A stretch of DNA of 9,260 nucleotides from NCBI RefSeq assembly GCF_946885725.1, contig NZ_CAMPGZ010000169.1, forward strand, positions 1-9,260. The letters are read 5' to 3'. This document shows positions 1 to 7,162 of this stretch, piece after piece (the stretch's first letter is position 1; the number at the start of each line of letters is the position of its first letter). The position numbers and the translations under genes were made by a program. The DNA is from an uncultured Nocardioides sp. GTDB taxonomy: Bacteria > Actinomycetota > Actinomycetes > Propionibacteriales > Nocardioidaceae. Below the pieces are notes generated by a model, which ran no database searches, was not told the DNA's origin, and saw only the letters and a program-made list of their open reading frames with translations.

Positions 1-108
1 GGCGGCTCCTGGGAGAAGGCGTACGTCGACCCCGGTCACGTGCGGGCGTGGCGGATGCTGCTCGACGACGCCACCGCGGCGGCCGACCGGCGCGCCGGCA
101 CGGCATGA
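1..108 (+). CDS. C-terminal end of an unrecognised protein (5' truncated by window)
   Basis: Only the last 35 codons are present, in frame 1 from the first base to a TGA at 106-108. The visible tail begins GGSWEKAYVDPGHVRAWRML and ends in a short Ala/Arg-rich stretch. It has normal actinobacterial codon use with G/C at third positions. The TGA overlaps the ATG of the next gene in an ATGA junction, which strongly suggests that this is a real coding end and that the two genes are translationally coupled. I do not recognise the family from this fragment and assign no function. By context it is co-transcribed with a DUF4031/LD-carboxypeptidase gene, so a link to cell-wall metabolism is possible but is only inference. 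Confidence 0.7.
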   Translation, partial: GGSWEKAYVDPGHVRAWRMLLDDATAAADRRAGTA

Positions 109-1310
109 CGCTGCTCATCGACCCACCCAACGCGCCGGGGCACGGCCGGCTGTGGTCGCACCTGGCCAGCGACGCGTCGTTCGAGGAGCTGCACGCGTTC
201 GCCCGCACCCTGGGCATCCCCGAGCGGGGCTTCGACCGCGACCACTACGACATCCCCGCCGAGCGCTACGACTCGGTGATCGCCGCGGGCGCGGTCCCGG
301 TCTCGAGCCGCGAGCTGATCAGCCGGCTGCGGGCCGCCGGGCTGCGCCGCCGCAAGTCCGAGGTGCTGGGCAGCGGCCGACCCGGCCGGGCGCTGGTGCG
401 GCCCGAACGGCTGCGCCCGGGCTCCCGCGTCGCCGTCGTCGCCACCTCCGGCCGGGTGCCGGCCGCGCGGCTCGGCGCCGGCCTGGAGATCCTGCGCGGC
501 TGGGATCTCGAGGTACACCTCGGCGATCACGTCCTCGACGCCGAGTCCGACCTGCCCTACCTGGCCGCCGGCGATGCCGCCCGCGCCGCCGACCTGATGG
601 CGGCCTGGCTCGACGACTCCGTCGCCGCGGTCGTCTGCGCCCGCGGCGGGTACGGCGCGCACCGCGTCGTCGACCTGCTCGACTGGGACGCGCTCGCGAA
701 GGCCGGGCCGAAGCTGCTCGTCGGGTTCTCCGACATCACTGCGCTGCACCAGGCGTTCGCCGCCCGGCTGGGCCTCGCCACCGTGCACGCGCCGGTCGTC
801 ACCCAGCTCGCCGACTGCGACGCCGACGCCCAGGACCACCTGCGCCGCACGCTGCTCGACCCCGGTGGGGCCACCGAGCTGGCGCACGGTCTCGAGGTGC
901 TGGTGCCCGGCGACGCCGAGGGTGTGCTGGTCGGTGGGAACCTCGCCGTGCTCGCCGCCGGCATCGGTGCGCCGGCCGCCATGCCCGCCTGGGAGTCGCT
1001 CGCGTTCATCGAGGAGATCGGCGAGGACCCCTACCGGGTCGACCGGCTGCTCACCCAGCTGCGCAGGGCGGGGTGGTTCGACCGTGTGCACGGCGTCGTG
1101 CTCGGCCACTTCACCGACTGCGGCCCGGCCGACGAGCTCCGCTCCGTGCTCGTCGACCGGCTCGGCGACCTCGGCGTGCCGGTCGTGGCCGGCGCGCCGT
1201 TCGGGCACGAGGCCGCGAACCGCGCGCTGCCCCTTGGCGTCCCCGCCCGGCTGACGGCCCCGGCCGACGGAGACGCGGCCCTGGCGCTCACGACGCCGGC
1301 GCTGCGCTGA
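105..1310 (+). CDS. DUF4031 domain fused to S66-family LD-carboxypeptidase
   Basis: The product is 401 aa. Residues 1-85 resemble DUF4031 (start MTLLIDPPNAPGHGRLWSHL, then a HYDIP element and a basic end). Residues about 98-401 are a peptidase S66 domain. S66 enzymes are cytoplasmic serine peptidases that remove the terminal D-Ala from murein tetrapeptides at an L,D bond during peptidoglycan recycling. The expected triad is visible: nucleophile Ser209 in GFSD, Glu303 in FIEEIGEDPYRVDR and His368 in PFGHE. The substrate loop CARGGYG (178-184) is also present, so the enzyme should be active. The ATG at 105 overlaps the upstream TGA (ATGA) and has no strong Shine-Dalgarno, which suggests coupled translation. 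The fusion is the odd point, because DUF4031 is normally a separate small protein as far as I know. An in-frame GTG at 396 could start a stand-alone S66 protein, but it lacks a good ribosome binding site and the frame is open throughout. Confidence 0.9.
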   Translation: MTLLIDPPNAPGHGRLWSHLASDASFEELHAFARTLGIPERGFDRDHYDIPAERYDSVIAAGAVPVSSRELISRLRAAGLRRRKSEVLGSGRPGRALVRPERLRPGSRVAVVATSGRVPAARLGAGLEILRGWDLEVHLGDHVLDAESDLPYLAAGDAARAADLMAAWLDDSVAAVVCARGGYGAHRVVDLLDWDALAKAGPKLLVGFSDITALHQAFAARLGLATVHAPVVTQLADCDADAQDHLRRTLLDPGGATELAHGLEVLVPGDAEGVLVGGNLAVLAAGIGAPAAMPAWESLAFIEEIGEDPYRVDRLLTQLRRAGWFDRVHGVVLGHFTDCGPADELRSVLVDRLGDLGVPVVAGAPFGHEAANRALPLGVPARLTAPADGDAALALTTPALR

Positions 1311-1341
1311 CGCCTAGCCCAACCGCCGCAGCTCGTCGGCG
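1294..1341. terminator. Possible bidirectional hairpin spanning both stop codons
   Basis: An imperfect inverted repeat encloses the two facing stop codons. The outer arms are CGCCG (1294-1298) and CGGCG (1337-1341). The inner arms are GCTGCG (1301-1306) and CGCAGC (1327-1332). The loop is about 20 nt and there is no T tract. The LD-carboxypeptidase and HD phosphohydrolase genes end 3 bp apart, so any terminator here must lie inside coding sequence. Such short GC-rich arms arise easily by chance in this kind of DNA, so the call is weak. Confidence 0.2.
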
Positions 1342-1946
1342 ATGTTGGCGCGGGCGGCGTCCTCCCAGAGCTCCCGCCCGGTCGCCGTGTGGAAGAGCGA
1401 GTCGCCTGCCGCCAGCTCGCGCAGGACCGCCGCGCGCCCGGCCCGGAACGTGCCGTCGTCGAGGTGGGCGTACTCGCGACGCACGCCGGCGACGTACTCC
1501 GCGTAGCGCTCCGGAGGCGCCGCGAGGATGGCCAGGTCGGCATCGCACAGCACGGCGCCGCGCGCGTCTCCCGGGTCCGGGCGGTGAGTCACGGTGAGCC
1601 GCACCAGCCGAGCCACTTCGGCGATGAGCGCCTCGGCGCAGCCGACGGCGGTCAGCTCCTGCTCGGCCAGCGCGGCCGAGCGCTCCTCGTCGTCGCGGGC
1701 CCCGGTGTACACCGCGTCGTGGAACCACGCGGCGAGCAGCACCGCGTGCATGTGCGGCGGCGGCCACTGCATCGTCTCGATATCGGGTCGGGGCAGCTCG
1801 CCGCGCAGCTCGGCGACGTGGGCGACGACCTCCGCGAGGTGCCGGCGGTCGTGGTAGCCGCGTCCGGGGTCGTCGTACGCCGCAAGCAGGCGGTCGCGCA
1901 GGTCGACGGTGGCCTCGCCCAGCGGCCAGGACTCGAGCAGCTCCAC
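1314..1946 (-). CDS. HD-superfamily metal-dependent phosphohydrolase (COG4339-like)
   Basis: The product is 210 aa, normal for this predicted cytoplasmic hydrolase family, whose substrate is not established. Family landmarks appear in order: YHDRRH (31-36), AAWFHDAVY (72-80) with the HD pair His76/Asp77, the acidic stretch DDEERSA (85-91), TVTHR with His121, CDADLAIL (134-141) with metal-ligand Asp candidates, and a YVAGVRREY helix (151-159) before a GR...VL segment. The putative metal-binding histidines and aspartates all seem intact. The start is a GTG at 1944-1946, with only a weak G-rich ribosome binding site (GGCGGG) next to it. It begins 10 bp after the nucleoside hydrolase stop and is the last gene of the minus-strand operon. 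Its neighbour suggests nucleotide or nucleoside chemistry, but that is inference. Confidence 0.88.
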   Translation of the reverse strand: MELLESWPLGEATVDLRDRLLAAYDDPGRGYHDRRHLAEVVAHVAELRGELPRPDIETMQWPPPHMHAVLLAAWFHDAVYTGARDDEERSAALAEQELTAVGCAEALIAEVARLVRLTVTHRPDPGDARGAVLCDADLAILAAPPERYAEYVAGVRREYAHLDDGTFRAGRAAVLRELAAGDSLFHTATGRELWEDAARANIADELRRLG

Positions 1947-1956
1947 CCCGCCGACG

Positions 1957-2859
1957 CTAGCCGAGCACGGAGGCGAGCAGGTCGAGGTAGCGGCCCGCGT
2001 CGACCTCGAGCGCGACGTGCGCGTTGGGTGGCAGCCCGTCGACGCCGTCCACGTCGATGACGGTCCGGCCGTAGGTGAGCAGCCCGGTGGTCTCGACGGC
2101 GACGTGCACGTGCCGCAGCGCGACCACCTCGGGATCCACGAGGTAGGCGACCGGGAGCGGGTCGTGCACCGGCGCCGGTCCGCCGTACTGCTCCAGCCGC
2201 TCCTCGACCAGACCCGCCACGGCGGTGGCGACCGGAGTGCCGAGGCGACGCCAGCGGTCGCAGTCGTCCGCGGTGACGCGCACCTGCGAGGTCGCGTCGA
2301 GCGTGATCATGACCAGCCGGCGGAACCCGGCAGCGAGCACCGCGTGCGCGGCCTCGGCGTCCCACCACACGTTGCGCTCCGCGCTCGGCGTGACGTTGCC
2401 GCGGGCGTGCGCGCCGCCCATCGTCACGACCTCCTCGACCGCGTCGACGAGCGAGGGACGCGCCGCGAGTGCACGGGCGATGTTGGTGAGCGGCCCGGTC
2501 GGCACCAGCGTGATCGGAGTGGTTGCCCCACTCAGCGTCTCGACCAGCCACTCGACGGCGCCGCCGGATGGGGTCCGCTCGGTGGGCGGCAGCGGCAAGT
2601 GTGGCTTCAGGTGCCGGGCTCGCGCGGCCGCGTCGGGAGCGGCGCGGAGCGGTCCGGCCGAACCCTTCAGCACGGGTACGTCGGGACGGCCGACCAGGTC
2701 CAGCACACGCAGGGCGTTGTCGGTGGTGTGCTCGACCGCGACGTTGCCCCAGACGCTCGTGACGCCGAGCAGGTCGAGGCCCGGGTGCAGCGCGGCGAGC
2801 ACGATCGCGACGGCGTCGTCGGTGCCGCTGTCGCAGTCGAGCACAACCCGCCGGGTCAT
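1957..2859 (-). CDS. Nucleoside hydrolase (inosine-uridine preferring, IU-nuc_hydro family)
   Basis: The product is 300 aa, close to the usual family length. These enzymes cleave the N-glycosidic bond of ribonucleosides to give ribose and free base for salvage, using a Ca2+ ion held by an N-terminal aspartate cluster. The cluster is visible as LDCDSGTDDA, with Asp10, Asp14 and Asp15. Other landmarks are TLVPTGPLTNIA (117-128), VTMGGA (145-150), ERNVWWDAEAA (161-171, carrying Asn163) and the C-terminal VHDPL (231-235) with catalytic-type His232 and Ca-ligand-type Asp233. No signal peptide is seen, so it is cytoplasmic. The ATG overlaps the upstream PLDc_N stop (ATGA). An AGGAG ribosome binding site (2871-2875) lies 11 nt upstream, inside the previous gene. 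The position usually written EFN is ERN here, so base preference may differ. Substrate specificity cannot be read from the sequence. Confidence 0.93.
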   Translation of the reverse strand: MTRRVVLDCDSGTDDAVAIVLAALHPGLDLLGVTSVWGNVAVEHTTDNALRVLDLVGRPDVPVLKGSAGPLRAAPDAAARARHLKPHLPLPPTERTPSGGAVEWLVETLSGATTPITLVPTGPLTNIARALAARPSLVDAVEEVVTMGGAHARGNVTPSAERNVWWDAEAAHAVLAAGFRRLVMITLDATSQVRVTADDCDRWRRLGTPVATAVAGLVEERLEQYGGPAPVHDPLPVAYLVDPEVVALRHVHVAVETTGLLTYGRTVIDVDGVDGLPPNAHVALEVDAGRYLDLLASVLG

Positions 2860-3224
2860 GCGTCGTCAGGCTCCTGCTGCTCGCGCTGATCGCGGTACCG
2901 GCGCCGCTGCTCCTCGGCCCGTTCCCGGCAGCGGCGCAGGAACTCCTCGTCGCTCTCGTTGCTGGTCGCGGCGAAGCGGCCGGGCCGGTCGTACTCGGGG
3001 AACCCGGTCGCGGGGCGCTCGTAGGCGCGGGGCCGGTCGCGCTGCGGACGCCCGGCGACCAGCCACGCGACCGACCCGACGAAGGGGAACAGCAGCACGA
3101 GGAAGATCCAGCCGAGCTTGGGCAGGTTGCGTACGTCGCCCTCGCTGCTGGTGATCGCGTCGACCAGGCAGTACAGCCACAGGACCGCGCCGACGGCCCA
3201 GACGACGACGTACAGGCGCAGCAT
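2856..3224 (-). CDS. Small two-TM PLDc_N domain membrane protein
   Basis: The product is 122 aa. Residues 1-60 form a PLDc_N (phospholipase D N-terminal-like) domain. A first hydrophobic helix (about 3-21, LYVVVWAVGAVLWLYCLVDA) is followed by the typical polar turn SSEGDVRNLPKLGW (26-39). A second helix (39-57) ends in VAWLVAGRP. The remainder (60-122) is a charged cytoplasmic tail, Arg/Glu/Gln-rich near its end and probably helical. No phospholipase catalytic domain is attached, which is common for short actinobacterial PLDc_N proteins; their function is unknown. I chose the ATG at 3222-3224 because it starts right at the domain and has a GGAGG ribosome binding site (3234-3238) 9 nt upstream. 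It also overlaps the preceding stop as TGATG. The longer frame reaching 3404 would run into the upstream gene and is rejected. The 3' end overlaps the nucleoside hydrolase start by 4 bp. Confidence 0.88.
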   Translation of the reverse strand: MLRLYVVVWAVGAVLWLYCLVDAITSSEGDVRNLPKLGWIFLVLLFPFVGSVAWLVAGRPQRDRPRAYERPATGFPEYDRPGRFAATSNESDEEFLRRCRERAEEQRRRYRDQREQQEPDDA

Positions 3225-4870
3225 CAGGAGGCCCCTCCCACCCGCAGGTCCACGCCACCGGTCACGCCGGCGGCGGGCTCGACCACGATCAGGTTGGGGG
3301 CGAACGTCGTGAACGGCGAGAAGATCTGTCCGGACAGGTGGTCCTGGTCGACGACGGCGGTGAGCGCGTCGCCGCACCCGTTCGGCCCCGGCCCGTTCAC
3401 GCACCGGCTGGACGTCGACCAGCGCAGCGAGGCCTGCCAGGCGCCGGTCATCGTCGAGCCGGAGGCGGTGAACATCCTGTTGGAGCTCGGCGGGACCTGG
3501 TCGGTCGTGGCGACGACCCAGCGGCCCGGCTCCGTGACGGTGAAGCGGGCGAGCGTGTCGATCGGGACGTGGGGTCGCATGACCGCTTCGCGCAGCCGGA
3601 CCGGCGTGCCGCTGGCGTTCCGCGCATCGGCGACAGCCGGAGCGGTGTAGAGCGTGTAGGTCCCGTCGGCGGGGAGCAGCCAGCCGCGGTTGTTGTTCCA
3701 GTCGCGGACCGGCTTACCGTCGGCATCGACCAGCTCGCCGCCCCCGCCGTTGCTGGTGGTGGGCAGGCGGTCCTCGGTGTGGTAGAAGGTGTCGGCCCTG
3801 CCGGTGAAGGTCAGCGCACGCTCCCGGCCGGGCACGCCGCCGTCGTCGACGCTGACGGCCGGGCCCTCCGGCGTGATCGTCCCCGACACCGGCGTCGAGG
3901 CGTTGGCGCGCAGCCGCTTCTTCTCGGGCACGAGCAGGTAGCGGCCCGCCGTGAGCGGTTCGGGCTCGGTGGTCCCGGTGCTGTTGTGGAACAGCTGGCC
4001 GGCCTCGAAGTAGGTGAGGCTCGCGCCCTGGTAGCGGATGACGGACGCGTCGGGACGCACGATCCGCTTCCACGGGTAGAAGGCCTGCCAACCGCGCACC
4101 ATGACTCGGCCGGACGCCGGCAGGCGGAGGACCGCCCAGTCGACGACTCCGGCGCGGCGCCGCAGGGTCTCGACGTCGCCGTTGACCGCGAGCGGCACCA
4201 GCCGCACCCGGTCTAACTCGACCTTGCTCAGCGAGTAGCCCCAGCAGGGCGAGAGCTTCAGCGTGTAGGTGCCGCGGCGCGGGAGCCGCCACAGCCCGTT
4301 GGCGGCGCGGTCCACGGTGCCGGTGGGGCCGGTCAGCCGCTCGCCGGTGCACGTCGACGGCCCGCCGCCACGGGTGGTCAGGAGGATCCGGTGGCCGCGC
4401 TCGCCCTTGAACTCGTACTTCATGACCCGGCCGCTGGGCTTGGGGTGGAACGGCCCGTCGGCGTACTCGATCCGCTTGGTCTTGGGCTTCAGCTGCGGCG
4501 CGGTGTGCGGTTTGCTGGGTGCCGCCAACGTGCCGGGAACGCGCACCCGCACGCGCAGTCGGTTGTACGGCGCCTCGAGCCGGAACTTGAACTCGCTTCC
4601 GGTCACCCGCTTGCGCCGGAGGTCGACCCAGTCGGTGCCCTGCCGCGCCTGCAGCACGACGGTGTCCGGGCGGCCGCCGGCCTTGGTGCCTCGCACGGTG
4701 AACGTCTTGCCCTCGACGGGCGCGCTCGGCCAGTCGACCCGGATCTTCGGGCGCGGCGCACGCTCCCGAGCTGACGGCTGGTCCGCCGAGGCCGTGGTGA
4801 CCCCGGCGGTCGCTGCCGCGCCGAGGAGAAGGGTGAACGTCGTCAGCGCGGCGCCGAGCCGTCGAACCAT
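3224..4870 (-). CDS. Secreted beta-rich protein of unknown function with duplicated module
   Basis: The product is 548 aa. A Sec-type signal peptide covers residues 1-29 (MVRR start, hydrophobic core around 6-24, cleavage predicted after ASA before Asp30). No lipobox, sortase motif or C-terminal anchor is seen, so it is probably released or loosely wall-associated. Residues about 43-112 look like a short Ig-like beta sandwich. The rest seems to contain two related modules, about 155-260 and 355-455. Each has a WxLP...GTYTL strand pair (GLWRLPRRGTYTL, GWLLPADGTYTL), then a run of alternating hydrophobic strands and a GRVMV or GRWVV element. This resembles bacterial pre-peptidase-like beta domains but lacks any visible protease. 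Cysteines 174, 209, 490 and 499 could form two disulfides. The ATG at 4870 has a G-rich weak ribosome binding site 6 nt upstream. It is the first tightly packed gene of the operon. I do not recognise a named family. Confidence 0.85.
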   Translation of the reverse strand: MVRRLGAALTTFTLLLGAAATAGVTTASADQPSARERAPRPKIRVDWPSAPVEGKTFTVRGTKAGGRPDTVVLQARQGTDWVDLRRKRVTGSEFKFRLEAPYNRLRVRVRVPGTLAAPSKPHTAPQLKPKTKRIEYADGPFHPKPSGRVMKYEFKGERGHRILLTTRGGGPSTCTGERLTGPTGTVDRAANGLWRLPRRGTYTLKLSPCWGYSLSKVELDRVRLVPLAVNGDVETLRRRAGVVDWAVLRLPASGRVMVRGWQAFYPWKRIVRPDASVIRYQGASLTYFEAGQLFHNSTGTTEPEPLTAGRYLLVPEKKRLRANASTPVSGTITPEGPAVSVDDGGVPGRERALTFTGRADTFYHTEDRLPTTSNGGGGELVDADGKPVRDWNNNRGWLLPADGTYTLYTAPAVADARNASGTPVRLREAVMRPHVPIDTLARFTVTEPGRWVVATTDQVPPSSNRMFTASGSTMTGAWQASLRWSTSSRCVNGPGPNGCGDALTAVVDQDHLSGQIFSPFTTFAPNLIVVEPAAGVTGGVDLRVGGAS

Positions 4871-4927
4871 GTGGAGCCCCCGTGCAGAAGTGAAAACGTG
4901 AGCGAACTCTAGACCCTGCGCCCCGGC
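4871..4927 (-). promoter_or_regulatory. Short intergenic leader with a possible -10 element
   Basis: This 57-bp gap between helD and the secreted-protein gene is AT-richer than its surroundings. On the minus strand it contains TAGAGT (4906-4911), which fits the actinobacterial -10 pattern TANNNT. I see no convincing -35 at 17-18 bp, and there is no hairpin with a T tract that would end the helD transcript. It may hold an internal promoter for the downstream four genes, or the five genes may be one transcript. The evidence is weak. Confidence 0.25.
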
Positions 4928-7087
4928 TCAGGGCTCTTTCAGCTCGGCCGGGATCGCCTCGGCGTGCACGACCACGAGGCTTGTCACAGCGCGGGTGAGG
5001 CAGACGTAGAGCCGGCGCAGCCCGGTCGTGCGGTCGGCCTCGCCGGCCACGATCCCGCACGGCTCGAGGAGCACGACGTGGTCGAACTCCAGGCCCTTGG
5101 CGAGGGAGGCCGGCACCAGGTCCAGCGGTACGTCGAACTCCACGACGCCCTCGTCGAGGCCGGCCGGCTCGTCACCGAGCGTCGCGTGCGGGACGCCGGC
5201 CGCGCCGAGCAGCGTCTCGACGTGCCCGACGAGCGCGTCCGGAACGATCACCCCGACCGAGCCCACCCGGTCGCGCGCGGCTATGACGGCCTCGACGAGC
5301 AGGCGGTCGCGGTGGTCGGGACCGCCGGCGGCGCGCAGCTCCAGCTCGCCGCGCGTGCGCCGCACGGACCGCGGCGGCTCCAGACCGGGCGCGATCACCG
5401 GGAGCAGCCGTGCGGCGTACTCGATGACCTCGCCGGGGACGCGGAACCCGAGCGTGAGCTGCTCCAGGTGCGCGGCCGGCTTGCCGAGGTGGGCGAGCGC
5501 GTCGTCCCAGGACCGGCTGGCCCACGGCGTCGTCGCCTGGGCGAGGTCGCCCAGCACGGTCGCGGACCCGGTCGAGCAACGCCGGCCGACCGCACGCAGC
5601 ATCATCGCCGACAGGTCCTGCGCCTCGTCGGCCACGACGTGACCCAGCGAGTGGGTGCGCTCGACGAGGTCGGCGGCCTCGTCGATGAGCACCGCGTCCG
5701 CGAGCGACCACTTGGCGGTGCCGGGCCCCTTGGGCGGCTTCGGCCACAGGAGCAGCGCCTGCTCGTCGGGGGCGAGGATCCCGTCGGCGGCCTCGGCCAG
5801 CCCGGCCGGGTCGCTCAGCACGGCCAGCACCAGCCGGGCCGCGTCGACGGCCGGCCACACCTGGTCGACGTACCGCTTCACCTCGCGGCTGCGCGCCACC
5901 GCGTCCTGCACCCGGTCGTCGGGGGAGTCGCCGGCGAGCTCCATCTTCACGAGGATCGCGTGCGCGAGGCGTTGCGGCAGCATCGCCCGGGCGGCGCCGT
6001 AGCGGACGCCGCGGGTGCGCAGCTGCTCGACGACCTCCTCGACCTCGTACGCCGCCAGCCGCCAGCGTCGCGCGCCGCGGGGCACGAGCAGGCCCTCGTC
6101 GGGCACCCGGATGCGCGACCACAGCGCCCGGCGGAGCACCTCGGCCATGCGGCCATCGCCCTTGAGCGTGGCGACCTCGGGCGGGTCCTCGCCGCGGATC
6201 GCGTACTTCGCGTTGAGGTTGACCAGGGTCTTGCCGACGAGCTCCTCGATCGTGGTCTGCTGCGCGTCGATCTCGCCGAGCGCCGGCAGCACGTCGCCGA
6301 TGTAGCGCAGGAACGACGCGTTCGGCCCGACGACCAGCACGCCCTGGCGGGAGAGCTGGTCGCGGTGGGAGTAGAGCAGGTACGCCGCACGGTGCAGGCC
6401 GACCGCGGTCTTGCCGGTGCCGGGCGCACCCTGCACGCACACCGTGTCCTCGAGCGAGGCACGGACGATCACGTCCTGCTCGGGCTGGATGGTGGCGACG
6501 ATGTCGCGCATCGGGCCGACGCGCGGCCGCTCGATCTCGGCCTCGAGGATCGCGCTGTGCTCGTCCTCGGTGGGAGCCGGGTCGAGCAGGCGCTCGTCCT
6601 CGTACGCCGTCATCGCGCCGTGCTGGAAGCCGAAGCGGCGGCGCAGGCGCACGCCCATCGGTTCCGTGCGTGAGGCGCGGTAGAACGGCACGCTGATGGG
6701 GGCGCGCCAGTCGACGACCATCGGGTCGCCGACCTCGTCGCTCACGTGACGGCGGCCGACGTAGAACCGCTCGCCCTGCGAGTGCTCGGGCGCGCGCGGG
6801 TCGTCGGCGTCGTAGTCCAGCCGCCCGAAGAACAGCGGCACGGTGGGGTCGTCGGCGAGCGCCTTCATGCGAAGGCCGATGGCGGACTCGAGGAACTTCT
6901 GGCTGACCCAGTCGCCGGCGGCGGAGGAGTCCAGGCTGGCCGTGCGCCGGCGCATCCGCGCCAGGGCCTCGCGGGAGGCGGCCAGGTGCCGTTGCTCGGC
7001 CTCCAGGTCGGAACCCGCTGAGTCCGTTGCTGGGTCGTGGTGGACGGGTGTGTCGGGGACGGGGGTCGGGGGCGTGGGAGTAGTCAC
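4928..7087 (-). CDS. helD: HelD-type RNA polymerase-recycling ATPase (UvrD/Rep-like helicase)
   Basis: The product is 719 aa, about the size of actinobacterial HelD. HelD is an SF1 helicase-like ATPase that binds stalled or inactive RNA polymerase, inserts arms into its channels and releases nucleic acid; some relatives protect against rifamycins. Residues about 27-80 form the charged helical N-terminal arm. ATPase motifs follow: Q-type IQPEQ (200-204), Walker A QGAPGTGKT (219-227), VVGPN (252-256), Walker B DEAQD (487-491), GDLAQ (513-517), GFR (547-549), GLEFDHVVL (665-673) and YVCLTRA (694-700). The 230-residue stretch between VVGPN and DEAQD corresponds to the clamp-opening insertion. The GTG at 7085-7087 is chosen as start because GCGAGG lies 7 nt upstream. 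An in-frame extension to 7153 would put that site inside the coding region. It is divergent from the PLP-enzyme gene. Rifamycin resistance cannot be judged from the sequence alone. Confidence 0.93.
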   Translation of the reverse strand: MTTPTPPTPVPDTPVHHDPATDSAGSDLEAEQRHLAASREALARMRRRTASLDSSAAGDWVSQKFLESAIGLRMKALADDPTVPLFFGRLDYDADDPRAPEHSQGERFYVGRRHVSDEVGDPMVVDWRAPISVPFYRASRTEPMGVRLRRRFGFQHGAMTAYEDERLLDPAPTEDEHSAILEAEIERPRVGPMRDIVATIQPEQDVIVRASLEDTVCVQGAPGTGKTAVGLHRAAYLLYSHRDQLSRQGVLVVGPNASFLRYIGDVLPALGEIDAQQTTIEELVGKTLVNLNAKYAIRGEDPPEVATLKGDGRMAEVLRRALWSRIRVPDEGLLVPRGARRWRLAAYEVEEVVEQLRTRGVRYGAARAMLPQRLAHAILVKMELAGDSPDDRVQDAVARSREVKRYVDQVWPAVDAARLVLAVLSDPAGLAEAADGILAPDEQALLLWPKPPKGPGTAKWSLADAVLIDEAADLVERTHSLGHVVADEAQDLSAMMLRAVGRRCSTGSATVLGDLAQATTPWASRSWDDALAHLGKPAAHLEQLTLGFRVPGEVIEYAARLLPVIAPGLEPPRSVRRTRGELELRAAGGPDHRDRLLVEAVIAARDRVGSVGVIVPDALVGHVETLLGAAGVPHATLGDEPAGLDEGVVEFDVPLDLVPASLAKGLEFDHVVLLEPCGIVAGEADRTTGLRRLYVCLTRAVTSLVVVHAEAIPAELKEP

Positions 7088-7122
7088 GCGAAGACCTCGC
7101 AAAAGGGTGTCGGGAAGCCCGA
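7088..7122 (-). promoter_or_regulatory. helD leader: ribosome binding site within a small hairpin, second hairpin upstream
   Basis: Reading the minus strand toward the GTG, there is first a 5-bp hairpin TCGGG-CTT-CCCGA (7122-7110). It is followed by CACCCTTTT, a weak T run. Next comes GCGA-GGTCT-TCGC (7100-7088), a 4-bp stem whose 5' arm and loop contain the GCGAGG ribosome binding site of helD. This layout could allow transcriptional or translational control, but both stems are short and may be chance. The ribosome binding site itself is the firm part. Confidence 0.35.
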
Positions 7123-7162
7123 AGACGCTACCAGCGCACCGCATTCCGGGCATCTGGTTTTC

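Noticed and set aside
36..1208. Long open frame on the minus strand opposite the carboxypeptidase gene
   Set aside because: It mirrors a gene with clear catalytic motifs; the translation is low-complexity Gly/Arg/Ala-rich with no family signature. Long antisense frames are expected from G/C-biased third positions.
2856..3404. Longer version of the PLDc_N protein starting at 3404
   Set aside because: The extra 60 residues lie inside the secreted-protein gene in another frame and show no domain. The ATG at 3224 has a good ribosome binding site and begins exactly at the first membrane helix.
7088..7153. N-terminal extension of HelD by 22 residues
   Set aside because: It would place the GCGAGG ribosome binding site inside the coding region and reads through the two leader hairpins; the GTG at 7087 has the correct spacing.
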